Source: Oscillospiraceae bacterium
GTDB lineage: Bacteria; Bacillota; Clostridia; Oscillospirales; Oscillospiraceae
DNA length: 64,000 nt
Direction: 5' to 3'
Assembly: GCA_017458825.1 (NCBI GenBank)
Contig: JAFSZX010000004.1
Span: 1-64,000, forward strand
A program made the translations under genes and the position numbers. The stretch's first letter is position 1. Every line of letters begins with the position of its first letter. This document shows positions 54,239 through 62,790 of this stretch, piece by piece. The notes beneath the pieces were generated by a model. The model ran no database searches and was not told the DNA's origin. It worked only from the letters and a program-made list of their open reading frames with translations.

Positions 54239-55594
54239 TCACGAGGGGACGGCGCGCTGATTCCCGTCTGCCGGACGGACGGTGAAAACAGGTGCCGGAC
54301 ACAGCGCCTGTTCCTGTTCATAGCAATCGCTCACCAAAATCATGGCGAAGCTGTAAAAGCAGAAATAGTTCTGATGGTAAAAGGCGGGATCCAGGAAATT
54401 GACCAGGAAGAAGAAAAGCTGCATACCGGTCCCCACCAGATTGAAGAGTTTCAACGCCTGGAACGATTCGCCCTCCTGCCAGATCAGTCTTCGCAGTTGA
54501 GACAGCGACAGTCCCAGCAGGCGCAAAATGGGAAAAGAGAGGAGAACGAATCCCACCACGCCGGTTTCGCACAGGAACTGCAAATAGGAATTATGCACCT
54601 CGTGGGCGTAGGGGTTGCGTGTGATGAACTGTTCCCATCCGATCCCCAGCAGGGGATGCTCCCGAAAGAGCTCCCAGGCGGTGGCCCACAGGGTCGTTCT
54701 GCCGCCGGACATTTCGCTTTGGGTGGCGCTCTTGGTGGTGATCTCCGTAAACAGCTTCACGAAGCGATCCAGCAGTCCCACCTGCAAGCACACAAAGCCT
54801 GCCAGCACCACAAGGGCGGCGACGGCGGACAACAGCCCGAATTTTCGGGTGAAATCCCGCTCATGGCGCGGATTCATCAAAAGCAGGAAGAGGAACGCCA
54901 GCGTCAGCACGATCATCAGCACTTCCGTCCGCCGGTTCTCCGCCAGCATAGCGGCGAAGAAGATCGCCAACTGTCCGCCGATCCACAGCTTCCGCCGTGT
55001 CTGTCCCCGCCGCACAAGGAAGAGAAACTCGCCGAAGAGGATCAGAATACCCACGGTGATCAGGTAATCCGCGTAGATGGCGGACGCGCCCACCGGCACG
55101 CCGTACCCGTCGTGCATCAGCCGTTCCGCCTCCTGCTGCGACACCTCCGACAGGTGAGGGAACACGTAGTTCCAGTAGAGGGAGGGGCGTATCTTCATCA
55201 CGATCAGATACAGTGACAGGAGAAGGCTCGTCCCCTTGACGAGCCGAAACGCGGTGAAGATCTGCCTCCGGTCAGGCTTTGCCAGCAGGGCGTACAGCCA
55301 GAAGATCACCATGGAGATCGTCAGGGCAAAGGTAAGGCTGTTATAGTTGGAGCTGGGCAACAGGGAAAACACGGCGGCGGCGCCCACCAGCGCGGAGAAC
55401 CACCACTTGATCTTCGTGCCGCTTATCACCACACCGAAGCACGCCAACTCCACGATCAGCACGAGTCCCATCAGCGCGTATCCGTACAGATACCGAATGG
55501 CAAAATCGTTAAAGACCCAGAACCCGATGATAAACACGGTTACGCAAAGAAGCAAGTGGTTTTCACCCGAACCTGTTTTTTCCTTCAAACGCAT
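54239..55594 (-). CDS. O-antigen polymerase/ligase-like membrane protein
   Basis: A 451-residue membrane protein with about 11 helices, and a Wzy_C/O-antigen ligase loop with the GIGWEQF and HEVHNSYLQ motifs. ATG 55594 has GAGGTGA eight bases before. It likely joins repeat units (Wzy) or attaches the glycan to the cell wall. Its neighbours are a flippase and LicD. Confidence 0.85.
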   Translation of the reverse strand: MRLKEKTGSGENHLLLCVTVFIIGFWVFNDFAIRYLYGYALMGLVLIVELACFGVVISGTKIKWWFSALVGAAAVFSLLPSSNYNSLTFALTISMVIFWLYALLAKPDRRQIFTAFRLVKGTSLLLSLYLIVMKIRPSLYWNYVFPHLSEVSQQEAERLMHDGYGVPVGASAIYADYLITVGILILFGEFLFLVRRGQTRRKLWIGGQLAIFFAAMLAENRRTEVLMIVLTLAFLFLLLMNPRHERDFTRKFGLLSAVAALVVLAGFVCLQVGLLDRFVKLFTEITTKSATQSEMSGGRTTLWATAWELFREHPLLGIGWEQFITRNPYAHEVHNSYLQFLCETGVVGFVLLSFPILRLLGLSLSQLRRLIWQEGESFQALKLFNLVGTGMQLFFFLVNFLDPAFYHQNYFCFYSFAMILVSDCYEQEQALCPAPVFTVRPADGNQRAVPS

Positions 55595-55601
55595 GGAGCC
55601 G

Positions 55602-56402
55602 TCACCTCGCGAAAAACTTGTTGACAAAATACTCCCGTTCTTTTTGCAAGCTCACCTCATGTGTCTGCGCGGGTTTATCCTGCAAAGGAACCATATAGTT
55701 CGGCCCGTAGGACGCCCGCAGTACGGTGTCATAGTCCTCATACACGTCGAACTGCCGTCCGGCGAAGGACACGGGGATAACGGCGTCCAGAACTCCGGCG
55801 GGCAGGATCATCTTCATTCCGCGGTTGGTGTCGTTAGAGCGGTGAACGTGCCGCCGCTTCCCGGGGAAGGCGGTCATAAACCGCCGCGCCAGATGCAGGC
55901 GGCACCGAAACGGCACGATCGCGGCGAGCGCCACGAGAACGCTCATTCCCAGCTTTCCCAGACGTCCGTGAACGCCGTGGCTGTTGGAGAGCGCCTGTTC
56001 TTCCTTTGTGCGTGTCAGGAGAATGAAAAACTGCGTCCCCCACAGTTTCAGCTTCCGCAGGAGAGGGACGTCGGTAATATAGTCATAAACGAAGAAATCG
56101 ATCCAAACCACGGGCCGTCCGGTGCGCATCATCACCAGTTTGGGATAGCGGCTGTCCTCATCGAAGCGAACGTCGCCTGCGCAAAACGCCTCCCTCGCCA
56201 GCGGTACGAACCGGTCGAACTGATCCCGCGCGAAGGTAACGTCCGCGTCGTCGTCCCACGGGATGAACCCGTGCTCCCGCACGGCGCCCAGCATGGTGCC
56301 GCCGTGGAGCGAATAGCGTATGTGATTTTCTTTGCAAAACGCGTGGAGCCGTTCCAGCAGGATCAACAGCTCCTCGTGTACTTCCTTGAGTGTATCAGCC
56401 AT
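55602..56402 (-). CDS. LicD family phosphotransferase (copy B)
   Basis: A 266-residue LicD protein with GGTMLGAVREH and FIPWDDDADV. The C-terminal part has YDTVLRASYGPNYM, the second family block. It starts 15 bases after the stop of copy C. Confidence 0.9.
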   Translation of the reverse strand: MADTLKEVHEELLILLERLHAFCKENHIRYSLHGGTMLGAVREHGFIPWDDDADVTFARDQFDRFVPLAREAFCAGDVRFDEDSRYPKLVMMRTGRPVVWIDFFVYDYITDVPLLRKLKLWGTQFFILLTRTKEEQALSNSHGVHGRLGKLGMSVLVALAAIVPFRCRLHLARRFMTAFPGKRRHVHRSNDTNRGMKMILPAGVLDAVIPVSFAGRQFDVYEDYDTVLRASYGPNYMVPLQDKPAQTHEVSLQKEREYFVNKFFAR

Positions 56403-56417
56403 ACGATTGTGTTTCCC

Positions 56418-57167
56418 TCATACCAGATGCATGGGAACGCGCTCCTCCTCAGGCGGCAGACGCATATAATCCCCAAATTGTTTGACCAGGTATTCCTCAT
56501 AATGCGAAATAATGAGAAACTCCTTACCTGCAAAGGCGTGCGGTTCATAGCCATCCATCAGCTCACGGCTGTAACGGTAGCCGATCAGCTTAAACTTATC
56601 GTCATAGATCGCCAGCTCACGCCGCGGCTTTTTACTGCCCAGCCGTGAGATCCGGTCATAGGCGGCGAACAGTTTTTTCTTATCGAAAAACCGCCCGAGC
56701 CAATCCGTACAGCGGATACACACGGAATAAAAGAGCGAATACTTCCGCTGTATCTCGTTTTCCCTCAACATCCCCTGCAATACTTTCAAGCGCAGTAACT
56801 GCCACCGGTACACCGCCGCGGAGCGCGGGACGGGATCGAGGACGAACAGGTCGATGGAGGGCACGAATCCCTTCTCTTTATGCTGTGCGCGTACCCGATA
56901 GACCCACTGATCCTGCTCCAGGATAAAACCCGGCGCGTCGTCGGCGCGTACGGCGTCAATAAACCGCTCATATTCCTCCCGGGAAAACATAATATCAAAA
57001 TCATCGTCCCAGGGGATAAAACCGTTATGTCGTATAGCGCCCAGCAAAGAGCCGCCGGTCAGGCTATACGATATATTGTGTCGCTGACAAAACGCGTGGA
57101 TCAGGCACATGAGCTGCAGCAGTTCCGCGTGAAGCTCCTGCAAACCGTAATCGGATTCATTCGGCAT
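56418..57167 (-). CDS. LicD family phosphotransferase (copy C)
   Basis: A 249-residue LicD protein with TGGSLLGAIRHN and FIPWDDDFDI. The frame is open to 57497 but overlaps the transketolase gene; ATG 57167 gives the family-like start (LQELHAELLQLM). An AGGAG lies 13 bases upstream, rather far. An alternative ATG at 57227 has no ribosome site. Confidence 0.85.
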   Translation of the reverse strand: MPNESDYGLQELHAELLQLMCLIHAFCQRHNISYSLTGGSLLGAIRHNGFIPWDDDFDIMFSREEYERFIDAVRADDAPGFILEQDQWVYRVRAQHKEKGFVPSIDLFVLDPVPRSAAVYRWQLLRLKVLQGMLRENEIQRKYSLFYSVCIRCTDWLGRFFDKKKLFAAYDRISRLGSKKPRRELAIYDDKFKLIGYRYSRELMDGYEPHAFAGKEFLIISHYEEYLVKQFGDYMRLPPEEERVPMHLV

Positions 57168-57243
57168 AGTGGCATCTGCGCTCCTGTTTGTATAGTGTAG
57201 ATCGCCTGCGGGTGCGGCAGGTTTCATTTCACAGCGCGCCGTC

Positions 57244-58161
57244 TCAAACGGCGGCGAGGATCTTCCTGACGATGGTGTCGCGGTCGATCCCGTACTGCCG
57301 CCGCAGATACGCCTGACTTCCCACCGCACAGCCGTACTGATCCTCGATCCCCAGCCGCAGGAGCCGCGCCTTCTTTTCCCGCATCTCCGCCATGACCTCT
57401 GCCACGGCGCCGCCGAATCCGCCCACCACGTTGTGTTCCTCCACCGTGACCACCAGCTCAAACCTCCGGCTGACCGTCTCAATGGTCTCCCGGTCAATGG
57501 GCTTAATGGTGGGGAAGGTATACACGGCAGGCCGGAATCCCTGCTCCGTCAGCGTTTCGTAGGCGGCGGTCACCTCGTCAAAGATAGCGCCGGCAGAGAA
57601 GATGGCGACGCGCTCGCCGTTATGTACGCGGATGGCTTTCCCGATCTGGAAATTTTCAATGGCGGTATGGATCCTCTTCTCACCGCCCCGCCCCAGCCGC
57701 AGATAGGCGGTGCCTTTGTGCCGCGCCAGCGCCTTGGTACACTCCTCCGCCTCGGAAAGATCCGCCGGCGCCATCACCACCACGTCGGGCAGTGCCCGCA
57801 GTACGGCGAGATCCTCCGTCGCCTGATGGCTCATGCCCAGCGGCCCGTAGGCAAAACCGCCGCCGATGCACACGATCTTCACGTTGGCGTGATGGTACGC
57901 GCAATCGTTGCGGATCTGCTCAAGACAGCGCAGTGTGGGGAAATTGCCGATGCTGTAGGTAAATACGGTCTTGCCGCTAAGGGCCATACCGGCGGCAAGG
58001 GCGGTCATGTTCTGCTCGGCGATACCGGCGTTGGTAAACTGATCGGGACACTGTTCCCAAAACGGTTTCAAAACGCCGAATCCGAGATCGCCGGTGACCA
58101 CCTCGATCTCTTTATTCTCTTTTGCCAGCGCAACGAGCGTGCGCACAAACGTATCTCTCAT
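57244..58161 (-). CDS. Transketolase-like C-terminal subunit in the polysaccharide operon
   Basis: A 305-residue pyrimidine-binding subunit with NAGIAEQNM, which holds the catalytic Glu. It overlaps its N-terminal partner by 4 bases. A second copy besides 40693-41664, less similar, and placed in a glycan operon. Such pairs may supply a pentose or tetrose phosphate, or add a two-carbon unit to a nucleotide sugar. Confidence 0.88.
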   Translation of the reverse strand: MRDTFVRTLVALAKENKEIEVVTGDLGFGVLKPFWEQCPDQFTNAGIAEQNMTALAAGMALSGKTVFTYSIGNFPTLRCLEQIRNDCAYHHANVKIVCIGGGFAYGPLGMSHQATEDLAVLRALPDVVVMAPADLSEAEECTKALARHKGTAYLRLGRGGEKRIHTAIENFQIGKAIRVHNGERVAIFSAGAIFDEVTAAYETLTEQGFRPAVYTFPTIKPIDRETIETVSRRFELVVTVEEHNVVGGFGGAVAEVMAEMREKKARLLRLGIEDQYGCAVGSQAYLRRQYGIDRDTIVRKILAAV

Positions 58162-59177
58162 GCCTTCTCCTCCGCCGCGGGATGCACGGCTTCACAACTG
58201 CCGACCGCCGCCTCCACCCGCCGCATGGGCTCCGGATAGCGCGGATGCCAGGTACGGGAAAACGTGTGATCGTCGTTCGGGTCGTCCCCCACTTCAGGCC
58301 GCACGGGCGCGGGGACTCCGTGTGGCGTATAGGGATCGGTAACGCCGGACGGCTTCTGCCGGTGCAGCTCCGCCACAGCGCCGTCATATTCCCAGCCGTC
58401 GTGGGGGAAGCGGTAATGCCAGAGAATGTCGTTTTGCATAAAGGAAACGCCGTATCCCTTCACGGTATGCGCGATGATGACCGTGGGTTTGCGGGTATCG
58501 TCGCGTTCCGCCTCCACCCGGGCAAAGGCGGCGTGGAGCGCCTCGTGATCGTTGCCGTTGATCTCCAGCACGTTCCAGCCGAAAGCGCGCCATTTAGCGC
58601 CCAGATCTTCCAGCTCCAGCGTATTTTCATTGAAATCCAGACTCTGCATGTGGTTGTGGTCTACGACGGCGACCAGATTATTCAGCCGGAAGTGGTTGGC
58701 AAAGAGCGCCGCCTCCCATACGGCCCCCTCGTCGCACTCTCCGTCGCCCAGCACCACGAATACCCGGTGTGACGTGTCGCCGTCTTTTTTGGCGGCATAC
58801 GCCATGCCGCAGGCAACGGACAGCCCGTGCCCCAGCGAGCCGGTGGAAAGATCCACGCCCGGCAGGTAGTGCGATACGTGTCCGGAAAGGCGGCTGCCGT
58901 CCTGGTAGTGGGTCTTCAGTTCCTCCGTCGGGAAGAAGCCCACCTCCGCCAGCGCCGCGTAGATGCTTGCGCCGGCATGCCCTTTGGAGAGGATGAACCG
59001 ATCCCGCTCCTGCCAATCCGGCTCCTCCGGGCGGTAGTGCATCACGTCGGCGTATAACACCGCCACAATATCCGCCACGGATAGGATGGCGCCGATATGA
59101 CTGCCGCCGGAAAGGTGTGTCATCTCCACGGCGTGCCGCCGGATCAGCCAGGCTAATTGTTCACTGTTCCATTTCAT
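58158..59177 (-). CDS. Transketolase-like N-terminal subunit in the polysaccharide operon
   Basis: A 339-residue TPP-binding subunit with GDGECDEGAVWEA and an SGGSHIGA start. It is about 60 residues longer than the core copy at 39844, due to a C-terminal extension (residues 280-339) of unknown role. Confidence 0.88.
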   Translation of the reverse strand: MKWNSEQLAWLIRRHAVEMTHLSGGSHIGAILSVADIVAVLYADVMHYRPEEPDWQERDRFILSKGHAGASIYAALAEVGFFPTEELKTHYQDGSRLSGHVSHYLPGVDLSTGSLGHGLSVACGMAYAAKKDGDTSHRVFVVLGDGECDEGAVWEAALFANHFRLNNLVAVVDHNHMQSLDFNENTLELEDLGAKWRAFGWNVLEINGNDHEALHAAFARVEAERDDTRKPTVIIAHTVKGYGVSFMQNDILWHYRFPHDGWEYDGAVAELHRQKPSGVTDPYTPHGVPAPVRPEVGDDPNDDHTFSRTWHPRYPEPMRRVEAAVGSCEAVHPAAEEKA

Positions 59178-59186
59178 TGCGTTACC

Positions 59187-60125
59187 TCAATCACGGGATA
59201 TGTTGTCGAGTATTGCCAGTTCTTCCGGGGAAAGCCGCCAATCCGTGCCCTCTGTGTTGGAAACGACCTGATCGGGCCGCTTTGCCCCTACCAACACCAC
59301 AGACTGCGCCAGCCAATCGAGAATAAAGCGGATCGCCACGGCACTCACGGGTTTTCCCCGTTCCTGTGCGATCGGTCGCATCGCCTCTACGATGGAGAGG
59401 TTTTTCAGCAGTTTATCCCCGTGGAAATTCACGTAGATTTCTCTGCTGCGTCGGTCATTTTGCGCAAAGACGGCGTCTTTGCCGTATTTACCGGTCAGCA
59501 CGCCCTGTCCCAGACTGCCCCAGGTCAGAGGCGTCATGGAAAAATCATCGCGCAGTGACTTCAATTCCTCCTCGTTTTTCCGGCAGGCAAGGCTGTACTC
59601 ACCCTGTACGCTGACGATCCTGCCGGCAAACGGCGAAAGCTCCGGGTGATCCTCCTTGTGGATGTTGGAAAGTCCGTAGTAACGGATCTTCCCCTCCTGC
59701 TTGAGCGCCTCCAGCGTGTCGATCACCTGTGAAAGCGGCGTCACGCCGTCCCGATAGTGGACTTGATAGAGGTCGATATAGTCGGTGTTCAGATTTCGTA
59801 ACGACTGCTCCAGCGCCTGGCGGATATAAGCGGGACTGTTGTCGTAAAACGTGGGGCCGTTTCCCGCCCGAACGCCGAACTTATCGGCGATGACCACGTC
59901 CTTGCGGCGCTGACCCAGCGCCTTGCCCAGCGTCCGCTCACTCTGTCCCAATCCGTAGGTGTCGGCGGTGTCGAATATGGTGACGCCGCGGTCCAGCGCG
60001 GTATGCACCGCCTCCACCAGCTCCCGTTCCTGCACGTCGCCCCAGCCGTAGCCGCCCATGGGGCAGCCGCCCATGCACAGTCTGGACACGGTAAGATCTG
60101 AATTTTTTAAGGTCACGTATTCCAT
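59187..60125 (-). CDS. Aldo/keto reductase
   Basis: A 312-residue aldo/keto reductase with the tetrad Asp (FDTADTYG), Tyr (same segment), Lys (DKFGVR) and His (VHYRDG). It reduces aldehydes or ketoses with NADPH. In this operon it could reduce a keto sugar or polyol precursor. It starts 24 bases after the sugar transferase gene. Confidence 0.88.
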   Translation of the reverse strand: MEYVTLKNSDLTVSRLCMGGCPMGGYGWGDVQERELVEAVHTALDRGVTIFDTADTYGLGQSERTLGKALGQRRKDVVIADKFGVRAGNGPTFYDNSPAYIRQALEQSLRNLNTDYIDLYQVHYRDGVTPLSQVIDTLEALKQEGKIRYYGLSNIHKEDHPELSPFAGRIVSVQGEYSLACRKNEEELKSLRDDFSMTPLTWGSLGQGVLTGKYGKDAVFAQNDRRSREIYVNFHGDKLLKNLSIVEAMRPIAQERGKPVSAVAIRFILDWLAQSVVLVGAKRPDQVVSNTEGTDWRLSPEELAILDNISRD

Positions 60126-60149
60126 GTGTAACGCTCCGATAACGCTTTT

Positions 60150-60818
60150 TTACCGATGTTCTTTTCTCACGATGAATCCGAACGCCTTTTCCAGCACCTT
60201 GGCAACGGTTTTGAAGAAGATGCGGCAATCCGTCCCGAAGCTGACGGTTTCGGCGTATTGCAGCCGCAGTTCGTTTTTTCGCTTCAACACGTATCGTTCG
60301 TACATCTCGTCCGCGTTGCCGTCGCCCACGATCTCATCAAGATTGATAAACTCCATGGAGCTGTAATCGGTCACGCCGGGTCGCACTTCCAGTATATTCC
60401 GCTCCGCGCCCTCATATTGTCCGGTATATTGCAGCAGCTCCGGGCGCGGCCCGATAAAGCTCATGGTGCCCAGCACGATGTTGAGGAGATTGGCGGTTTC
60501 ATCCAGCTTGGTTTTGCGCAAAAACTCCCCCACCCGTGTGATGCGCGGATCGTGCATGGCGGTAGTGCCGCCGCCGATCTGATCGGCGTTTTTTACCATG
60601 GTGCGGAACTTGAAGATCCGAAACGGCTTGCCCCGATAGCCGCCCCGCAGGGGCCGGTAGAAAACAGGCGCGCCGTCCTCCAGCAAAATGGCGGTGCCGA
60701 TCACCAGATACAGCGGCAGGGCGAGCAGCAGAAAAGGGATCGCCGCGACCAGATCGATGAATCGTTTGACCGCGCGGTTATATACGCCGTCATAAGCGTG
60801 TCTTGTTGTCTGTGACAT
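60150..60818 (-). CDS. Initiating sugar transferase (WcaJ/EpsL-type)
   Basis: A 222-residue bacterial sugar transferase of the polyprenyl-phosphate hexose-1-phosphate family, with one N-terminal membrane segment, the KFRTM motif, and RKTKLDE and GPRPE blocks. It starts lipid-linked repeat-unit synthesis. An AGGGGATCAC site supports 60818; the longer upstream frame would start at the transcription start. First gene of the main operon. Confidence 0.9.
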   Translation of the reverse strand: MSQTTRHAYDGVYNRAVKRFIDLVAAIPFLLLALPLYLVIGTAILLEDGAPVFYRPLRGGYRGKPFRIFKFRTMVKNADQIGGGTTAMHDPRITRVGEFLRKTKLDETANLLNIVLGTMSFIGPRPELLQYTGQYEGAERNILEVRPGVTDYSSMEFINLDEIVGDGNADEMYERYVLKRKNELRLQYAETVSFGTDCRIFFKTVAKVLEKAFGFIVRKEHR

Positions 60819-60904
60819 GTGTGATCCCCTGCTTTTTTCCGTGTTGCCGTCCGCCCGGCGCCGGAGGAGATCCGGCGCGGGGCGACGATACGGCATGATA
60901 GTAG

Positions 60905-60933
60905 AGTATATCCCAATTTCAGGAAAAATGCAA
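60905..60933 (-). promoter_or_regulatory. Promoter of the polysaccharide operon
   Basis: On the - strand, TTGCAT (60928-60933), 17 bp, TATACT (60905-60910), about 85 bases before the sugar transferase start. Confidence 0.75.
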
Positions 60934-60981
60934 TCTTCTTTTCGCCTCTTATTGCCGTTTTTTGGGCGCTCCTGCCGTAAT

Positions 60982-61030
60982 AAGGCGCCAGACGCGGCGC
61001 GGTATCATACCGCACCGCCGCCTGGCGTCT
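60982..61030 (-). terminator. Hairpin after the chain-length gene
   Basis: A long GC-rich hairpin (CGCCAGACGCGG... with ...CCGCCTGGCG) 4 bases after the stop. Tail is poor in T. Confidence 0.65.
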
Positions 61031-61033
61031 TGT

Positions 61034-62392
61034 TTATCGGGTGATGATCACCGCCACCTGCTCCGGAGGTACGGCTTGCAGGATAACGGAAAGCTTGTTT
61101 TTCAGCGCCCGATGGTACAGCTTCGACCATTTTTCCACGCAGATCACCGCCGTGGCGGAGGAGAGCTGCGCCACCGCGTCCGCGCGGCAGGTGGGATCTC
61201 CGGCGGCGTGATAGACGGAGGCGGCGTCCTGTGCCTTCAGGCGCTCCGCCAGCGCCGCCGCTTCCGCGTCAGAGCCCAGCAAAAGCGTTTGACCGTCTTT
61301 GAGGAACAGCTTTTTTGCCGCGGCGATATACGCGGCGGCGGACTTGGTGTCGGCATAGGGCATCCCCAGCTTTGCGGCGATCCGCGCGTCCGGTGCGCAG
61401 GGCTTTTTATCGCCGGTCCAAACGGTACCCAGTACCGGGAGCTGATATCGGTTCTTGATCTCCTCGGCGCTGATGATCCGGTTTTTGACAATGGCGCGAA
61501 ACGCGGCAAGTCCCGCGGCGATGAGAAGACCCGCGATAAAGCCCACCGCACCGTACTTCACGGCTTTTGAAACGGCTTTTCCGCCGTTGCCGCCGCCGGG
61601 CTCATCCAACGTCGTCAGTTCGTTGCTGGCGTCCGCCAGATTCTGCATCAGCTCATAGGTATAGGCGTCAAAGCGCTCGCCAAGCGCGGCGTAGTCCAGA
61701 TCCACGGTCTGCCGCGCGGCGCGGTGGAGAAGGTGGAGCGTATGCGCGCCCACACTGCCGTCCAGCACGGTTTTCGTCTCCGCCACAGCCGCTTCCACCG
61801 CGTCAACGATCCGGTCGAGGTGAGCGCGGGAATCCGCCTGCACGGTAACGGTCAGCGTGCCGTTCTCCGGATCGGGCAGCAGCGTCAGCAGAGATTTTTC
61901 GCTCAAAACCGACTTCTCGCCTGAAAGCGTTCCCTCACTGTCGCTGACGGGGTTGTCCGCCATAGCGTCCGGCATGCTCTCGGAGGAGAACAGACTGTCC
62001 AGATCCAGGGCGCGCACCGCGTCGCCGTAGGCGTTGATATACGCCGCGGGATTCCCGCCGTGGCTGTCCGCGTAGTAGGAGATGACCGCCTCGTACACGC
62101 GATAGGGATCCATCTGCAGCATCACGGACTGTTCCTTGATATAGGCGCGGCGCTCCAGCACGCTTTCAAGACTTTCGATCCGCAGTTGCAGTTTTTCAAG
62201 CTCCGCCTCATAGGCGGCGCGGCTCTCCTCGTGGGCGTCGGCGCCGTCACCGGCGCGTCTGGCGCGCAGAAAGCCGAATCCGCCCAGTAAAACGGCGCCC
62301 AGCAAGGCGCCGACCAGTAAAACGCGCCATTTGGACAGCACGTAGTAAAAAAGATCCATCAGGTTAATGACGCGTGTATCCATCGTATCCAT
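61034..62392 (-). CDS. Wzz/CapA-type chain-length regulator
   Basis: A 452-residue membrane protein. The start at 62392 follows GAGGAG. It has a first membrane helix at about residues 26-46, an outside coiled region, and a second helix near residue 290. The cytoplasmic tail (310-452) resembles a BY-kinase fold but has no P-loop: GKST is missing and TLLLGSDAEAAA stands in its place. Probably a chain-length regulator with a degenerate kinase-like part. It sets polymer length with the polymerase. Confidence 0.75.
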   Translation of the reverse strand: MDTMDTRVINLMDLFYYVLSKWRVLLVGALLGAVLLGGFGFLRARRAGDGADAHEESRAAYEAELEKLQLRIESLESVLERRAYIKEQSVMLQMDPYRVYEAVISYYADSHGGNPAAYINAYGDAVRALDLDSLFSSESMPDAMADNPVSDSEGTLSGEKSVLSEKSLLTLLPDPENGTLTVTVQADSRAHLDRIVDAVEAAVAETKTVLDGSVGAHTLHLLHRAARQTVDLDYAALGERFDAYTYELMQNLADASNELTTLDEPGGGNGGKAVSKAVKYGAVGFIAGLLIAAGLAAFRAIVKNRIISAEEIKNRYQLPVLGTVWTGDKKPCAPDARIAAKLGMPYADTKSAAAYIAAAKKLFLKDGQTLLLGSDAEAAALAERLKAQDAASVYHAAGDPTCRADAVAQLSSATAVICVEKWSKLYHRALKNKLSVILQAVPPEQVAVIITR

Positions 62393-62472
62393 GACTGCTC
62401 CTCGTTTCCTCCGAATGTGATCGCGGGATCGTCCGGCGGTATGGGGGAAATCGCGTCGAACGACCCGCCCAC

Positions 62473-62502
62473 AGTATACCATATTTTGTCCGAAAAACGC
62501 AA
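62473..62502 (-). promoter_or_regulatory. Promoter of the chain-length gene
   Basis: On the - strand, TTGCGT (62497-62502), 18 bp, TATACT (62473-62478), extended by TGG. This leaves an about 75-base leader. Confidence 0.65.
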
Positions 62503-62590
62503 GAGCGCATTTTGCGGCAACAGGATATGGCGCTCTGTGGCGGGGCATGTTATCCTTGCGCTGTGACAAGGCAGTGAAAGGAGAGCGGAT

Positions 62591-62755
62591 ATGTTTGGGC
62601 GAAATCGCGGCACGCGCCGCCGGCCGGTTGTTCCGGCGCGGGAGATCCCGCGGCACAGTAGGGGGCGTTTGGCGCACAGGTTGCCTCTGCGGCGGCGCGT
62701 CCGGAAGCATAAACGCGCGATCTCCGCGCGATCCTGCGCAGTCCGCGCGCAATAA
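62591..62755 (+). CDS. Possible Arg-rich 54-residue protein
   Basis: A short frame with a good site (AAAGGAGAG at 62577-62585), ATG and TAA, followed at once by a terminator (62754-62790). The product is very basic: nearly a third arginine, with no acidic stretch, no signal peptide and no membrane helix. No promoter is clear. It may be a nucleic-acid-binding or ribosome-linked peptide, or a false frame. Confidence 0.4.
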   Translation: MFGRNRGTRRRPVVPAREIPRHSRGRLAHRLPLRRRVRKHKRAISARSCAVRAQ

Positions 62756-62790
62756 AAAGCACGGAAAACGCAATGTTTTCCGCGCTTTTT
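62754..62790. terminator. Bidirectional terminator
   Basis: AAAAAGC-A-CGGAAAAC and GTTTTCCG-C-GCTTTTT pair with a 5-base loop, with T6 on the + strand. It serves both the Arg-rich frame and the - strand TVP38 gene. Confidence 0.8.

Noticed and set aside
57228..57497. 90-residue extension of LicD copy C
   Set aside because: It overlaps the transketolase C-subunit on the same strand in another frame and has an Arg/Trp/Ser-rich composition typical of a shadow frame.
60819..60896. Leaderless longer start of the sugar transferase
   Set aside because: The ATG at 60896 lies at the transcription start and adds a basic, low-complexity head absent from the family; 60818 has a ribosome site.
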